Positions 9,435-19,663 of a stretch of DNA of 64,000 nucleotides are shown piece by piece. The position numbers and the translations under genes are program-made. Origin of the DNA: Streptomyces sp. RKAG293 (lineage in GTDB: Bacteria; Actinomycetota; Actinomycetes; Streptomycetales; Streptomycetaceae); NCBI RefSeq assembly GCF_023701745.1, contig NZ_JAJOZB010000001.1, positions 1,054,001 to 1,118,000 of the forward strand, read 5' to 3'. Numbering within the stretch: the stretch's first letter is position 1; each line of letters starts with the position of its first letter. The notes beneath the pieces are model-generated. The model worked only from the letters and a program-made list of their open reading frames with translations. It was not told the origin of the DNA and did not search any database.

Positions 9435-10376
9435 TCAGCCGATGCGGGAGAGCTTGTCTGGATTGGTCACGAAGTAGATGCCCTGCACCTGAGCACTCTC
9501 CGGGACCAGCTCGACGACCAGCACCGCGAAGGGCGATCCGGCACGGAACAGGACTGCCGACGGGTCTCCGTTGATCCGCTCGTAGCGGATGTCCAGGCCG
9601 CGGCCGACGCGGCCGGCGCGGGTGGACAGCAGGTTGGCCACCTTGTCGCGACCGTGGACCGGCCGCAGTCCTGCGGCCGTGGCCTTGCCTCCGCCGTCGG
9701 CCCACAGCGTCACGTCGGGCGCCAGCAGTTCGAGCAGGGCCTGCAGGTCACCACCGGACACCGCCGCGGCGAACCGCTCGGTCACCTGCTGCCGCAGCCG
9801 CGGGTCGGCCCGGTAGCGGGGACGCCGGGCGTGCACGTGTTCGCGGGCCCGGTGCGCCAGCTGGCGGACCGCCGCGGGACTGCGGTCGAGGATGTCCGCG
9901 GTCTCGGTGTGGGCGTAGCCGAACAGCTCGTGCAGGACGAACACCGCGCGTTCCAGCGGGGTCAGGGTCTCCAGGACGACCAGCAGTGCCATCGACACCG
10001 ACTCGGTGCGCTCGGCCACATCGGCGCCGTCACCGGTGGCCGTCGCGTCGGTGAGCGGTGTGATCAGCGGCTCGGGGAGCCACGGGCCGATGTACGTCTC
10101 ACGCCGCCGGCTGATCACGGCCTGGCGGGCCAGCGCCTTGTTGACCGCGATCCGCACCAGGTACGGGCGCGGGACGAGGACCGGCTCCGCACCGGGCGCT
10201 CCGACCCTGGACGTCCACGCCAGCCAGGTCTCCTGGAGGACGTCCTCGGTGTCGGCGACGCTGCCGAGCATGTCGTAGACGATGGAGAACAGCAGCTCAC
10301 GATGGCCGACGAACACCCCCGTGGCGTCGTCCGCCGCCGTTTCGCGGGCCCTGTCAGCGGGCGGGGTGTCGGACAT
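9435..10376 (-). CDS. ECF41-type RNA polymerase sigma factor (SigJ-like) with SnoaL-like C-terminus
   Basis: 313-residue extracytoplasmic-function sigma factor. Region 2 (RELLFSIVYDMLGSVADTEDVLQETWLAW) and region 4 (TLTPLERAVFVLHELFGYAHTETADILDRSPAAVRQLAHRAREH) are clear. A roughly 100-residue NTF2/SnoaL-like extension carries the two ECF41 hallmarks, WADGGG near residue 229 and NPDKL at the end; the extension is known to modulate these sigma factors in place of a separate anti-sigma. The ATG at 10376 has a perfect AGGAGG eight bases upstream, so a longer reading to 10457 is rejected. No COE/oxidoreductase partner, common beside ECF41 genes, is present. Confidence 0.92.
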   Translation of the reverse strand: MSDTPPADRARETAADDATGVFVGHRELLFSIVYDMLGSVADTEDVLQETWLAWTSRVGAPGAEPVLVPRPYLVRIAVNKALARQAVISRRRETYIGPWLPEPLITPLTDATATGDGADVAERTESVSMALLVVLETLTPLERAVFVLHELFGYAHTETADILDRSPAAVRQLAHRAREHVHARRPRYRADPRLRQQVTERFAAAVSGGDLQALLELLAPDVTLWADGGGKATAAGLRPVHGRDKVANLLSTRAGRVGRGLDIRYERINGDPSAVLFRAGSPFAVLVVELVPESAQVQGIYFVTNPDKLSRIG

Positions 10377-10407
10377 CGTGGGCCTCCTGTCGCTGGTGCG
10401 ACCTGAG

Positions 10408-10434
10408 AGCGGTGCGGACGGCCGGAGTGTGACA
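10408..10434 (-). promoter_or_regulatory. Candidate ECF41 self-promoter
   Basis: On the minus strand TGTCACA (complement of 10428-10434) matches the published ECF41 -35 element. Sixteen bases on, CGCT stands where CGTC is expected, so the -10 match is partial. The element is about 50 bp upstream of the sigma gene start, fitting autoregulation. Confidence 0.5.
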
Positions 10435-10504
10435 TCCGCACCGGGATGGTGGTCCACGTCTCATCGCGGCGCCGACGGGATCCCGCTCACGGGGAGACCG
10501 TGCA

Positions 10505-11101
<597 letters not shown>

Positions 11102-11412
11102 CGGCATTCCTCGGGTTCTGGAGCGCCGGACGGGGGCCGCCGCGCTCCGAGCCGGTGTGAAGGACCGGCTCAATATCGCATCCGGATCACGGACCTGGGG
11201 CGGACGACACGTTCCGCGGACCGGCCACGGCGGGCCACCGCGCGCGGACCCGGGTACCGCATCGGCTGCGCTCCGCGCCAACTCTGGTGTCCTTCAACGG
11301 TGTTCACCCGATCGGGCAGCGAGCGGGGCGCCGGGGAAGCGGGGCGTGATCTCCCCAGGAGGGGGGTACGCGACGAGCGACCAGTGTCACCCACGAGACC
11401 CGGGAGTGTGCC
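11102..11412. other. Intergenic stretch with no gene recognised
   Basis: No reading frame here has convincing codon bias and a ribosome binding site. It should contain the promoter of the minus-strand DinB-type gene. I see no clear operator. Confidence 0.5.
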
Positions 11413-11517
11413 GTGGATTCTTCCCGCCTGTCGATGAGCGCCATCGTGCGCGTGGTCTGCCCGCGGTGTCACCGCACCAAGTGCATCTGCGCGAAGCGGA
11501 GGCAGTGGTCCCACTGA
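11413..11517 (+). CDS. Candidate 34-aa cysteine-rich mini-protein
   Basis: A short frame with GTG start, GGGAG six bases upstream and a stop at 11517. The product contains VVCPRCHRTKCIC, i.e. Cys-x2-Cys-His plus a Cys-x-Cys, followed by a very basic AKRRQWSH end, which could be a tiny zinc-binding or nucleic-acid-binding protein. It lies between the DinB-type gene and the convergent ferredoxin gene. Nothing else supports it. Confidence 0.33.
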   Translation: MDSSRLSMSAIVRVVCPRCHRTKCICAKRRQWSH

Positions 11518-11547
11518 CCGGCCTTCCCCGGCGGGCCGCCGGCGGCG

Positions 11548-11757
11548 TCAGTCCCTGATGCCGATGGCTCCCGCCGGGCAGCACGCGACCGCCTCCTCGA
11601 CAGCGGATTCCTCGCTCTCCGGCGGGTCGGCGAGCAGCAGGACCACCCGGCCGTCGTCGTCCGCCTGGTCGAAGACGTCGGGGGCGGTCAGGACGCAGAG
11701 GCCCGAGCTGCAGCACAGGGCGCGGTCGACGGTGACACGCACGGGGTACTCCTTCAC
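11548..11757 (-). CDS. P450-associated [3Fe-4S] ferredoxin
   Basis: 69-residue ferredoxin of the kind that passes electrons to bacterial P450s. Cluster ligands are in CCSSGLC (Cys15/16 and Cys21) and CCPAGAI (Cys59/60); the Cys-x2-Cys spacing expected for a fourth ligand is absent, giving a 3Fe-4S cluster. It lies 54 bp after the P450 gene on the same strand, so it is the likely dedicated redox partner. A ferredoxin reductase is not nearby. Confidence 0.93.
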   Translation of the reverse strand: MKEYPVRVTVDRALCCSSGLCVLTAPDVFDQADDDGRVVLLLADPPESEESAVEEAVACCPAGAIGIRD

Positions 11758-11811
11758 GATTGCACGATTGCACGATGGGGAGGGACGGCGGGTTCGCGGC
11801 GGCGGCCGGGG

Positions 11812-13053
11812 TCACCAGACGACGGGCAGGTGGAAGAGGCCGAACACCGCCATGGTGTGACGGAACGACAGCTCCCCGGCGGGAACGCCGATCCGCAGTC
11901 CCGGAAGTCTCCGTACGATGCCGGTGAGGGCGATCTGGAGTTCCAGTCGGGCCAGCGGCTGTCCCAGGCACTGGTGGACGCCGAAGCCGAAGGCCAGGTG
12001 CCGGCGGCCGGGACGTTCCACATCGAGCCGGTCCGGCTCGGGGAAGGCCCGTTCGTCGCGGTTGGCCGCGGCCAGCGAGACGAGCACGCCCTCGCCCGCC
12101 CGGACGGTGACGTCACCGATCTCCGTGTCGGCCAGGGCCACCCGAGGCAGTCCGGTGTGCACGATGGTCTGGTGGCGCAGCAGTTCCTCCACCGCTCCCG
12201 GCACCCGGCCCGGGTCCGCGCACAGCAGCTCCCACTGGCGCGGATGCCGCAGCAGGTCCAGGACGGACAGCGCCGTCATGTTGGCGGTGGTCTCATGGCC
12301 GGCGATGAGCAGCAGCAGAGCCATCCGGACGGTGTCGTCCATGGTGAGGTCGTCATGGTCCGTGTGATCGGCGAGGAGCCGGCTGAGCAGGTCGTCCTGC
12401 GGACGGACGGCCTTCTCCCCGACCAGCTCCCGCAGGTAGCCGCTCAGCTCGTCGCGTGCGGCACGGACCTCCGCCACGGAGGTGTTCTGGTTCAGCAGCA
12501 CCCGGCTGTGGTCCTGGAAGAAGCCGTGGTCGGCGTAGGGCACGCCCAGCAGTTCGCAGATCACGAGGGACGGCAGCGGCAGTGCGAACGCCTCGACCAG
12601 GTCCGCCGGCGGACCGGCCGCGATCATGTCGTCGAGCAGGTCGTCCACGATCCGCTCGATGCGGGGCCCGAGCCGTGACACCCGCTTGATCATGAATTCC
12701 TGCGTCACCATGCGGCGTTGGCGGTCGTGCTCCGGCGGGTCCATCCGGATGAACGAGGGCGGCGAGTCGCGGAGGGCGGTCGCGGACGGCGAGACGAACG
12801 GGAAGCCGTCACGGGTGGAGTCGGCGCTGAACCGTTCGTCCCGCAGCACCTGGCGGGCCTCCGCATGCCGGGTGACGAGCCAGGGCCTGCTGCCGTCCCA
12901 GAGCGTGACGCGGGACGCGGGAGCCTGCTGCCGGAGCTCGCCGAGGAGCGCCGGCGGATCCATCGGGCAGCCGCGGTGCGCGGGGTAGGCGGGGTCCGCG
13001 GCGCGGGCGGCGGACGGTCCGCCGTGGGACGGTGTGGCATCGGTGTGGGTCAT
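11812..13053 (-). CDS. Cytochrome P450 (CYP105-like)
   Basis: 413-residue soluble monooxygenase. Motifs in order: helix C DPPEHDRQRRMV, I-helix LLLIAGHETTANM near residue 251, ExxR as EELLR, and the heme loop HLAFGFGVHQCLGQPLARLEL with the thiolate Cys near residue 361. The ATG at 13053 is preceded by GGAGGT; the frame is open 90 residues further but that part is non-homologous and overlaps the divergent regulator's start. The sequence style resembles CYP105, often used in secondary metabolism or xenobiotic oxidation. It forms a two-gene unit with the ferredoxin. Confidence 0.94.
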   Translation of the reverse strand: MTHTDATPSHGGPSAARAADPAYPAHRGCPMDPPALLGELRQQAPASRVTLWDGSRPWLVTRHAEARQVLRDERFSADSTRDGFPFVSPSATALRDSPPSFIRMDPPEHDRQRRMVTQEFMIKRVSRLGPRIERIVDDLLDDMIAAGPPADLVEAFALPLPSLVICELLGVPYADHGFFQDHSRVLLNQNTSVAEVRAARDELSGYLRELVGEKAVRPQDDLLSRLLADHTDHDDLTMDDTVRMALLLLIAGHETTANMTALSVLDLLRHPRQWELLCADPGRVPGAVEELLRHQTIVHTGLPRVALADTEIGDVTVRAGEGVLVSLAAANRDERAFPEPDRLDVERPGRRHLAFGFGVHQCLGQPLARLELQIALTGIVRRLPGLRIGVPAGELSFRHTMAVFGLFHLPVVW

Positions 13054-13085
13054 GGAGAACGTGCACCTCCGGTGGGAGCCCCCGT

Positions 13086-13127
13086 AAACTGGTAGCCTGA
13101 GGAAACTAATTCGACGGTAGATCGTCG
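13086..13127. promoter_or_regulatory. Candidate operator/promoter region between P450 and STAND regulator
   Basis: The 183-bp divergent gap holds two AAACT direct repeats 17 bp apart (13086-13090 and 13103-13107) and an inverted repeat CGACG-N6-CGTCG (13112-13127). Both lie 35-75 bp upstream of the P450 start. No known regulator motif is matched. Confidence 0.35.
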
Positions 13128-13236
13128 GATCCCGAAGCGGTAGGGCGCGTTCCGGACACCCGCCGGCCGCCGCCGGGGAGCGGGTGGATTCCCCGTCGCG
13201 CCTGACCTCGCTGCCACCTGGTGCCAGACTGGGCCC

Positions 13237-15273
13237 GTGATGGGGCATATTCCCGAGGAATCCACCAGTTTCGTGGGACGCGTCAGCGAACTGGCCTGCC
13301 TGGACGGAGCATTGGCCGGTCACCGGCTGGTCACGCTGACCGGTACCGGCGGCGTGGGCAAGACCCGGCTGGCGTTACAGGCCGCGGCCCGCGCCGCCGA
13401 GCGGTTCCGCGACGGTGTGTGGTGGACCGACCTGTCGTCCCTGGACGGGGAACGGCTCTTGCTGGCGACCGTCTCGGACGCTGTCGATCTCTCCGACCAC
13501 ACGTCCCGGCTGCCGGTCGAGGCGCTGTGCGCATGGCTCGCCGGCAAGGAACTGCTGCTGGTACTGGACTCCTGCGAGCATCTGGTCGACGGCTGCCGGC
13601 ATCTGGTGGCGGACCTGCTGACCACCGTTCCCGGCCTGACCGTCCTGGCCACCAGCAGACAGCCGCTGGACCTGGACGCCGAACACCTGATGGGCGTCCT
13701 CCCGATGCGGGCCGACGGCCAGGACGCGCTGTCCCTGTTCACCGAGCGCGCCGCCGCGGGATCCGGCGGCCGGCTGACGGAGACCGGCGCCGGCTCGGCC
13801 GCCGGCGCGATCTGCCGGCGGCTGGAAGGCATCCCCCTGGCGCTGGAACTCGCCGCCGCCCAGGTCGGGCAGGCCACCGTCGAGGAGGTCGCCGAACGGC
13901 TCGGCTCCCGCTTCGACCTGGTGAGCCGGTCCGTCGCCGTGTGGCCGCAGCGGCACCGGACCCTGCGGACCACCATCGGCTGGAGTCATGAGCTCTGCCG
14001 GCCGCTGGAGCGACTGCTCTGGGCACGGCTGACGGTCTTCCGGGGCGGCTTCGACCTCGAGTCGGCCCGGTCGGTGTGCTCGGGCGGTCCGCTGAGCGCC
14101 GAGGCCGTCGGCCCCGTGCTGGAACGGCTGGTGGCCCAGTCGGTGGTCCGGCGGGACGGCCTGCGCTACCGCATGCTGGACACCATCAGGGAGTACGGCC
14201 AGTGGTGGCTCCGGGCGCTGTCGGAAGATGCCGCCCTGGCCGACCGCCACGCGTACCACTACCTGCGGCTGGCCCGTCAGGCCGACGCGGGATGGCTCAG
14301 CGCCGACCAGGCCGGCTGGTACCGCTGGGTCAACGACGCGCGCACCGACCTGTGCACCGCCCTGGACCACCTCCTCGCCAGGGCCCCCCGGCACGCGCTG
14401 GACCTCGCCGGACTGATCGGCTTCTTCTGGAGCGGCTGCGGCCATCTCCACGAGACCCGCGGCTACCTCGAACAGGGACTCTCCGGGTACCCGGTGCGCG
14501 GCCGCGAACGGACCCGGGCGCTGTGGGCGTTGGGCCTGACCGTGACGCTCCAGGGCCAGTACGAGACCGCGCGCCGGCTGAGCGAGAAGTCCGCCCGCGC
14601 GGCGCGGGAGGACGGCGACAACGAGGCGATCGTCGCGGCCGCCTATCTCAGCGGGCTGATCTCCCTGCTGACCGGGGACCCGCTCGCCGCGCAGGTGACG
14701 GCCGATCACGCCCTGGAGGCGGAACCCGGCCGGCCCTACGCCTCGGCCGCCCGGTTCCGCTGCCACCTGGTCAGGGTGTTCGCCCTCATCGGACTCGGGA
14801 AGCTGCCCGAGGCCCGATCCGAGGCGGAAGCACTGCGCGACCGGTGCGTGGAGCTCGACGAGTGCTGGACCCGCTCCTACCTCGACTACCAGCTCTCCAT
14901 CGTCGCCCTCCTCGCCGGCAACCCCACCGCCGCGGCCCGGCACGCCCGGACGATGCTCGACGGCAAGCGGCTCCTGCGCGACAACTTCGGCATCGCCCTG
15001 GGCCTCGACCTGCTGGCCGCCGCCATCGCGGCGCAGGGCGAAGCCGAACGCGCGGCCGGGGTCTTCGGCGTCGGGCAGGCCTTCTGGCGCACCGTCGGCC
15101 ATCCCCAGCGCGGGACGCCGGAGTTGGGACCGATCCGGGAGGAGTGCGAACGGACGGCGCGCGCCGGCATCGGCGACGAGGCCTACGAGCGCGCCTTCCG
15201 GCGCGGCGCCTCGGCGAACCTCCAGGCCGCGCTGGCCTCCGTACTGGACGCCGCCTCCCCGATCGAGGCCTGA
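13237..15273 (+). CDS. STAND ATPase of the LuxR/AfsR regulator type, lacking a DNA-binding domain
   Basis: 678 residues. The N-terminus starts directly with the ATPase (STSFVGRVSELACL, Walker A TLTGTGGVGKTRLA near residue 36, Walker B LLLVLDSCEHLVDGC near 110, ATSRQPL sensor, then IPLALELAAAQ). A winged-helix region and a TPR/superhelical region (LWALGLTVTLQGQYETAR) follow. Close relatives in Streptomyces usually end in a LuxR helix-turn-helix; this protein ends at ANLQAALASVLDAASPIEA with neither a SARP/wHTH domain at the front nor a LuxR domain at the back. It is divergent from the P450 and could sense a ligand without binding DNA itself. Confidence 0.86.
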   Translation: MMGHIPEESTSFVGRVSELACLDGALAGHRLVTLTGTGGVGKTRLALQAAARAAERFRDGVWWTDLSSLDGERLLLATVSDAVDLSDHTSRLPVEALCAWLAGKELLLVLDSCEHLVDGCRHLVADLLTTVPGLTVLATSRQPLDLDAEHLMGVLPMRADGQDALSLFTERAAAGSGGRLTETGAGSAAGAICRRLEGIPLALELAAAQVGQATVEEVAERLGSRFDLVSRSVAVWPQRHRTLRTTIGWSHELCRPLERLLWARLTVFRGGFDLESARSVCSGGPLSAEAVGPVLERLVAQSVVRRDGLRYRMLDTIREYGQWWLRALSEDAALADRHAYHYLRLARQADAGWLSADQAGWYRWVNDARTDLCTALDHLLARAPRHALDLAGLIGFFWSGCGHLHETRGYLEQGLSGYPVRGRERTRALWALGLTVTLQGQYETARRLSEKSARAAREDGDNEAIVAAAYLSGLISLLTGDPLAAQVTADHALEAEPGRPYASAARFRCHLVRVFALIGLGKLPEARSEAEALRDRCVELDECWTRSYLDYQLSIVALLAGNPTAAARHARTMLDGKRLLRDNFGIALGLDLLAAAIAAQGEAERAAGVFGVGQAFWRTVGHPQRGTPELGPIREECERTARAGIGDEAYERAFRRGASANLQAALASVLDAASPIEA

Positions 15274-15508
15274 TCCGCGCCACCGGCGGACGAATCGTGA
15301 TGGATCAGGCAGCGGTGAGTGCCGCCCCGGCTCGTTCGGCCTCCCCACCCACCCCCTGCGCCACACCCGTCCGGCCCCCCTGACCGTCCGCGGCACCCAC
15401 CCGCCGGAGGCTCAAAAGCCCCAGTTCAGGACGGTGGGGGCGGACAAGGAGGGCAAGGTCACAGTCGTGGGCCTGCCCTGCCTTTAGCGGCTGCCCTAGC
15501 CTTTCCTC
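15274..15508. other. Upstream region of mutA, no gene
   Basis: 235 bp without a gene. It should carry the mutA promoter. No cobalamin riboswitch signature and no strong ribosome binding site were seen; the bases before the ATG read CCTTTCCTC. Confidence 0.4.
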
Positions 15509-17410
15509 ATGACGGTCCTGCCTGATCCCGGACTCCCCTTGGCCGACGAGTTCCCCGACGCTTCCCGCGAGCAGTGGCAACGCCTTGTCGAAGGCGTTCT
15601 CACCAAAGCGGGTACAGCGGTCCCGGGTACCCCGGCCGAGGAAACGCTGTCCACCATGCTCCAGGACGGGATCGCCACCCGTCCGCTGTACACCGCGCAG
15701 GACAGCGCCGCGGATCCCGGCTATCCCGGCTTCCCGCCGTTCACCCGCGCCGGACGGCCGGAGGGCACCGCGGGCACCGGGTGGGACGTGCGCCAGCGGC
15801 ATGCCCGGCCCCATCCGCAGCGCACCAACGCGGCCGTGCTCGCGGACCTGGAGAACGGCGTCACCTCGCTGTGGCTGCTGGTCGGCGGCACCGGCATGCC
15901 CGTGTCGGGGATCCCGGCGGCCCTCGAGGGTGTCTATCTCGACCTGGCGCCGGTCGTCCTGGACGCCGGCCCCGAGTTCGAGGCCGCCGCAGCGGAGTTG
16001 CTGCGCCTGTACGGGACCCGCGGGGTGCCGGCGCACTCGGCGCTCGGCAACCTCGGCGCGGACCCGCTGGGCCTGGCGGCCCGGACCGGACGGCACTCCG
16101 CTCTCGACGCGCAGTCGGCTGCCGCCGCCGCGCTCGCTGCGCGGTGCGACCGTGAGTACCCCGGGCTGCGGGCACTGACGGTGGACGCGCTGCCCTATCA
16201 CGGGGCCGGTGCCTCGGCCGCGCAGGAACTGGGCTGTTCCCTCGCCACCGGCGTCGCCTACCTGCGGGCGCTGACCGCCGCGGGACTGAGCGTCGACGCG
16301 GCCTGCGCCCAGCTGGAATTCCGTTACGCGGCCACCGCCGACCAGTTCCTGACCATCGCCAAGCTGCGCGCCGCACGGCGGCTCTGGGCCCGGGTGGCGC
16401 AGGCGAGCGGGGCGGCCTCCACCGCGGGGGCGCAGCGCCAGCACGCGGTGACCTCGCCGGTGATGATGACCCGGCGCGACCCGTGGGTGAACATGCTGCG
16501 CACCACCGTCGCCTGTGTGGCGGCCGGGGTGGGCGGCGCCGACACCGTCACCGTGCTGCCCTTCGACGACGCGCTCGGCCTGCCGGACGACTTCGCCCGG
16601 CGGATCGCCCGCAACACCTCGTCGATCCTGATGGAGGAGTCGCACCTGGCCCGGGTCATCGACCCGGCCGGCGGCTCCTGGTACGTGGAGCAGCTGACGG
16701 ACGAGCTGGCCCATGCCGCGTGGTCCTGGTTCCAGGAGATCGAACGCGCCGGGGGCCAGGCGGCGGCGCTGCGGTCCGGCCTGGTCGCCGAACGACTGTC
16801 GGGCACCTGGGAGCAGCGGTCCGCGGACCTCGCGCACCGCCGTGAGCCGATCACGGGGGTCAGCGAGTTCCCGAACCTCGCCGAGCAGTCGGTGGAGCGC
16901 GAGGCCGCGCCCGATCCGGCCGGGGTCGCCGAAGGGGACGGCGGCGGACTGCCGACGGTCCGGCGCGACGACGCCTTCGAGGCGCTGCGGGCCCGCTCCG
17001 ACGCCCATCTGGCCGCCACGGGTTCCCGGCCGCGGGCCTTCCTGGCCGCACTGGGCCCGGCCGCGGCGCACACCGCCCGCGCGAGCTTCGCCGCCAACCT
17101 CTTCCAGGCGGGCGGCATCGAGACCGTCCAGGACCCGGTGACGGTCGACGCGGCCTCGGCCGCCGAGGCGTTCGCACGCAGCGGTGCCACCGTGGCCTGT
17201 CTGTGCTCCAGCGACAAGCTCTACGCCGAGCAGGCCGTGGACACGGCGGCCGCCCTGGTCTCGGCCGGGGCGCTGCGGGTGTTCCTCGCGGGCCGTCCGG
17301 GCGAGCAGCGTGAAACGTATCTTCGGGCCGGAGTCGACGAGTTCGTCTTCGCGGGCGGCGACGCGGTCGCCGTCCTCGCCTCCGTCCTCGACCGCATGGG
17401 AGTGGCGTGA
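15509..17410 (+). CDS. mutA: Methylmalonyl-CoA mutase small (beta) subunit
   Basis: 633-residue non-catalytic subunit of adenosylcobalamin-dependent methylmalonyl-CoA mutase, interconverting (R)-methylmalonyl-CoA and succinyl-CoA. The N-terminus [23 protein letters not shown] is characteristic of streptomycete MutA. The TIM-barrel part contains [30 protein letters not shown] sequence and [27 protein letters not shown]. The C-terminal B12-like domain lacks the DxHxxG cobalamin motif, as expected for this subunit. The stop overlaps the start of mutB. Confidence 0.95.
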   Translation: MTVLPDPGLPLADEFPDASREQWQRLVEGVLTKAGTAVPGTPAEETLSTMLQDGIATRPLYTAQDSAADPGYPGFPPFTRAGRPEGTAGTGWDVRQRHARPHPQRTNAAVLADLENGVTSLWLLVGGTGMPVSGIPAALEGVYLDLAPVVLDAGPEFEAAAAELLRLYGTRGVPAHSALGNLGADPLGLAARTGRHSALDAQSAAAAALAARCDREYPGLRALTVDALPYHGAGASAAQELGCSLATGVAYLRALTAAGLSVDAACAQLEFRYAATADQFLTIAKLRAARRLWARVAQASGAASTAGAQRQHAVTSPVMMTRRDPWVNMLRTTVACVAAGVGGADTVTVLPFDDALGLPDDFARRIARNTSSILMEESHLARVIDPAGGSWYVEQLTDELAHAAWSWFQEIERAGGQAAALRSGLVAERLSGTWEQRSADLAHRREPITGVSEFPNLAEQSVEREAAPDPAGVAEGDGGGLPTVRRDDAFEALRARSDAHLAATGSRPRAFLAALGPAAAHTARASFAANLFQAGGIETVQDPVTVDAASAAEAFARSGATVACLCSSDKLYAEQAVDTAAALVSAGALRVFLAGRPGEQRETYLRAGVDEFVFAGGDAVAVLASVLDRMGVA

Positions 17411-19659
17411 TGCAGGGCAGCACGGGGCAGCCGGGACCGATCCCGGACTTCGCGGACATCAGCCTGGAGCCGGACGGCCCGGCGGATGCCGCCCCCGGTG
17501 GCGGCATCACCGGTGACCAGTGGCGGGCGGCCGTGCGGGAGAGCACGGGCAAGGACGACGAGGACCTGCTCTGGCAGACCCCGGAGGGCATCGCCGTCAA
17601 ACCGCTCTACACCTCCGACGACCTGGCCGGGCTCGACTTCCTGGAGACCTATCCGGGGATCGCGCCGTATCTGCGCGGGCCGTACCCGACCATGTACGTC
17701 AACCAGCCGTGGACGATCCGGCAGTACGCCGGCTTCTCCACCGCCGAGGAGTCCAACGCCTTCTACCGGCGCAACCTCGCGGCCGGCCAGAAGGGGCTGT
17801 CGATCGCCTTCGACCTGCCCACCCACCGCGGTTACGACAGCGACCATCCGCGGGTCACGGGCGATGTCGGCATGGCGGGCGTGGCCATCGACTCGATCTA
17901 CGACATGCGGCAGTTGTTCGACGGGATCCCGCTGGACCGGATGAGCGTGTCGATGACGATGAACGGCGCGGTGCTGCCGGTCCTCGCCCTCTACATCGTC
18001 GCGGCCGAGGAACAGGGTGTGCCCCCGGAGAAGCTCGCCGGGACCATCCAGAACGACATCCTCAAGGAGTTCATGGTCCGCAACACCTACATCTACCCGC
18101 CGCAGCCGTCGATGCGGGTGATCTCCGACATCTTCGCGTACACCTCGCAGAAGATGCCGCGCTACAACTCCATCTCCATCTCCGGCTACCACATCCAGGA
18201 GGCCGGGGCCACGGCCGACCTGGAGCTGGCCTACACGCTGGCCGACGGCGTCGAGTACCTGCGCGCGGGTCTGGAAGTCGGTCTGGACGTGGACGCCTTC
18301 GCGCCCCGGCTGTCGTTCTTCTGGGCCATCGGCATGAACTACTTCATGGAGATCGCGAAGTTGCGGGCGGCCCGGCTGCTGTGGGCCAAACTCGTCAAGC
18401 AGTTCGACCCCAAGAACCCCAAGTCGCTGTCGCTGCGCACCCATTCGCAGACGTCCGGCTGGTCGCTGACCGCGCAGGACGTGTTCAACAACGTGCCGCG
18501 CACCTGCGTCGAGGCGATGGCCGCCACCCAGGGCCACACCCAGTCGCTGCACACGAACGCGCTGGACGAGGCGCTGGCGCTGCCCACCGACTTCTCCGCG
18601 CGCATCGCCCGCAACACCCAGCTGTTCCTGCAGCAGGAGTCGGGCACCTGCCGGGTCATCGACCCGTGGGGCGGCAGCGCGTACGTCGAGAAGCTCACGC
18701 ACGATCTCGCCCGGCGCGCCTGGCAGCACATCGAGGAGGTCGAGGCCGCGGGCGGCATGGCGAAGGCCATCGACGCGGGCATCCCGAAGCTGCGCGTCGA
18801 GGAGGCCGCGGCCCGCACCCAGGCCCGTATCGACTCCGGGCGGCAGGCGCTGATCGGCGTCAACAAGTACCGCGTCGGCACGGACGAGAAGATCGACGTC
18901 CTCAAGGTCGACAACTCCTCGGTCCGCACCCAGCAGATCGAGAAGCTGCGGCGGCTGCGCGAGGAGCGCGACGAGGGCGCCTGCCAGGACGCGCTGCGCG
19001 CGCTGACCGCGGCCGCCCGGGACGGGAACCGGCCCGGCGGCGGCCTGGAGGGCAACCTGCTCGCACTCGCGGTGAACGCGGCACGTGCCAAGGCGACCGT
19101 CGGCGAGATCTCGAACGCCCTGGAGGAGGTGTACGGGCGGCACGTCGGCCAGATCCGTACCATCACCGGTGTGTACCGAGACGAGGCGGGAACGTCACCC
19201 GGCGTGGAGCGCACCCGCAAGCTGGCGGACGCGTTCGCCGAGGCCGAGGGCCGCCGCCCGCGCATCCTGGTCGCCAAGATGGGCCAGGACGGCCATGACC
19301 GCGGCCAGAAGGTGATCGCCACCGCCTTCGCCGACCTCGGATTCGACGTCGACGTCGGCGCGCTGTTCCAGACGCCGGCCGAAGTGGCGCGGCAGGCGGT
19401 CGAGGCCGATGTGCACATCGTCGGTGTCTCCTCGCTCGCGGCCGGCCATCTGACGCTGGTGCCGGCGCTGCGCGAGCAGCTCGCCGAGGCGGGCCGGGAG
19501 GACATCACGATCGTCGTCGGCGGCGTCATCCCGCCGCAGGACATCGAGACCCTCCACAAGGCGGGCGCGGCGGCGGTGTTCCCGCCCGGCACCGTCATTC
19601 CGGACGCGGCGTACGACCTGCTGAACACCCTCGCCGCCGCTCTCGGCCACGAGTTGTGA
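17410..19659 (+). CDS. mutB: Methylmalonyl-CoA mutase large (alpha, catalytic) subunit
   Basis: 749 residues from ATG at 17410; a GTG one codon earlier is equivalent. The catalytic barrel shows [25 protein letters not shown], the substrate-binding [31 protein letters not shown] and [15 protein letters not shown]. The C-terminal cobalamin domain has [14 protein letters not shown] near residue 625, where the His is the lower axial cobalt ligand, followed by SLAAGH and [10 protein letters not shown]. The start overlaps the mutA stop (TGATG), fitting 1:1 subunit synthesis. It supplies methylmalonyl-CoA for polyketides or consumes propionate. Confidence 0.97.
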   Translation: MQGSTGQPGPIPDFADISLEPDGPADAAPGGGITGDQWRAAVRESTGKDDEDLLWQTPEGIAVKPLYTSDDLAGLDFLETYPGIAPYLRGPYPTMYVNQPWTIRQYAGFSTAEESNAFYRRNLAAGQKGLSIAFDLPTHRGYDSDHPRVTGDVGMAGVAIDSIYDMRQLFDGIPLDRMSVSMTMNGAVLPVLALYIVAAEEQGVPPEKLAGTIQNDILKEFMVRNTYIYPPQPSMRVISDIFAYTSQKMPRYNSISISGYHIQEAGATADLELAYTLADGVEYLRAGLEVGLDVDAFAPRLSFFWAIGMNYFMEIAKLRAARLLWAKLVKQFDPKNPKSLSLRTHSQTSGWSLTAQDVFNNVPRTCVEAMAATQGHTQSLHTNALDEALALPTDFSARIARNTQLFLQQESGTCRVIDPWGGSAYVEKLTHDLARRAWQHIEEVEAAGGMAKAIDAGIPKLRVEEAAARTQARIDSGRQALIGVNKYRVGTDEKIDVLKVDNSSVRTQQIEKLRRLREERDEGACQDALRALTAAARDGNRPGGGLEGNLLALAVNAARAKATVGEISNALEEVYGRHVGQIRTITGVYRDEAGTSPGVERTRKLADAFAEAEGRRPRILVAKMGQDGHDRGQKVIATAFADLGFDVDVGALFQTPAEVARQAVEADVHIVGVSSLAAGHLTLVPALREQLAEAGREDITIVVGGVIPPQDIETLHKAGAAAVFPPGTVIPDAAYDLLNTLAAALGHEL

Positions 19660-19663
19660 GCCG

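Noticed and set aside
15274..15508. Cobalamin riboswitch upstream of mutA
   Set aside because: Looked for B12-box-like sequence and paired stems; none found.
17221..19143. Long minus-strand frame opposite mutB
   Set aside because: Pure shadow of mutB; no domain, no ribosome binding site.
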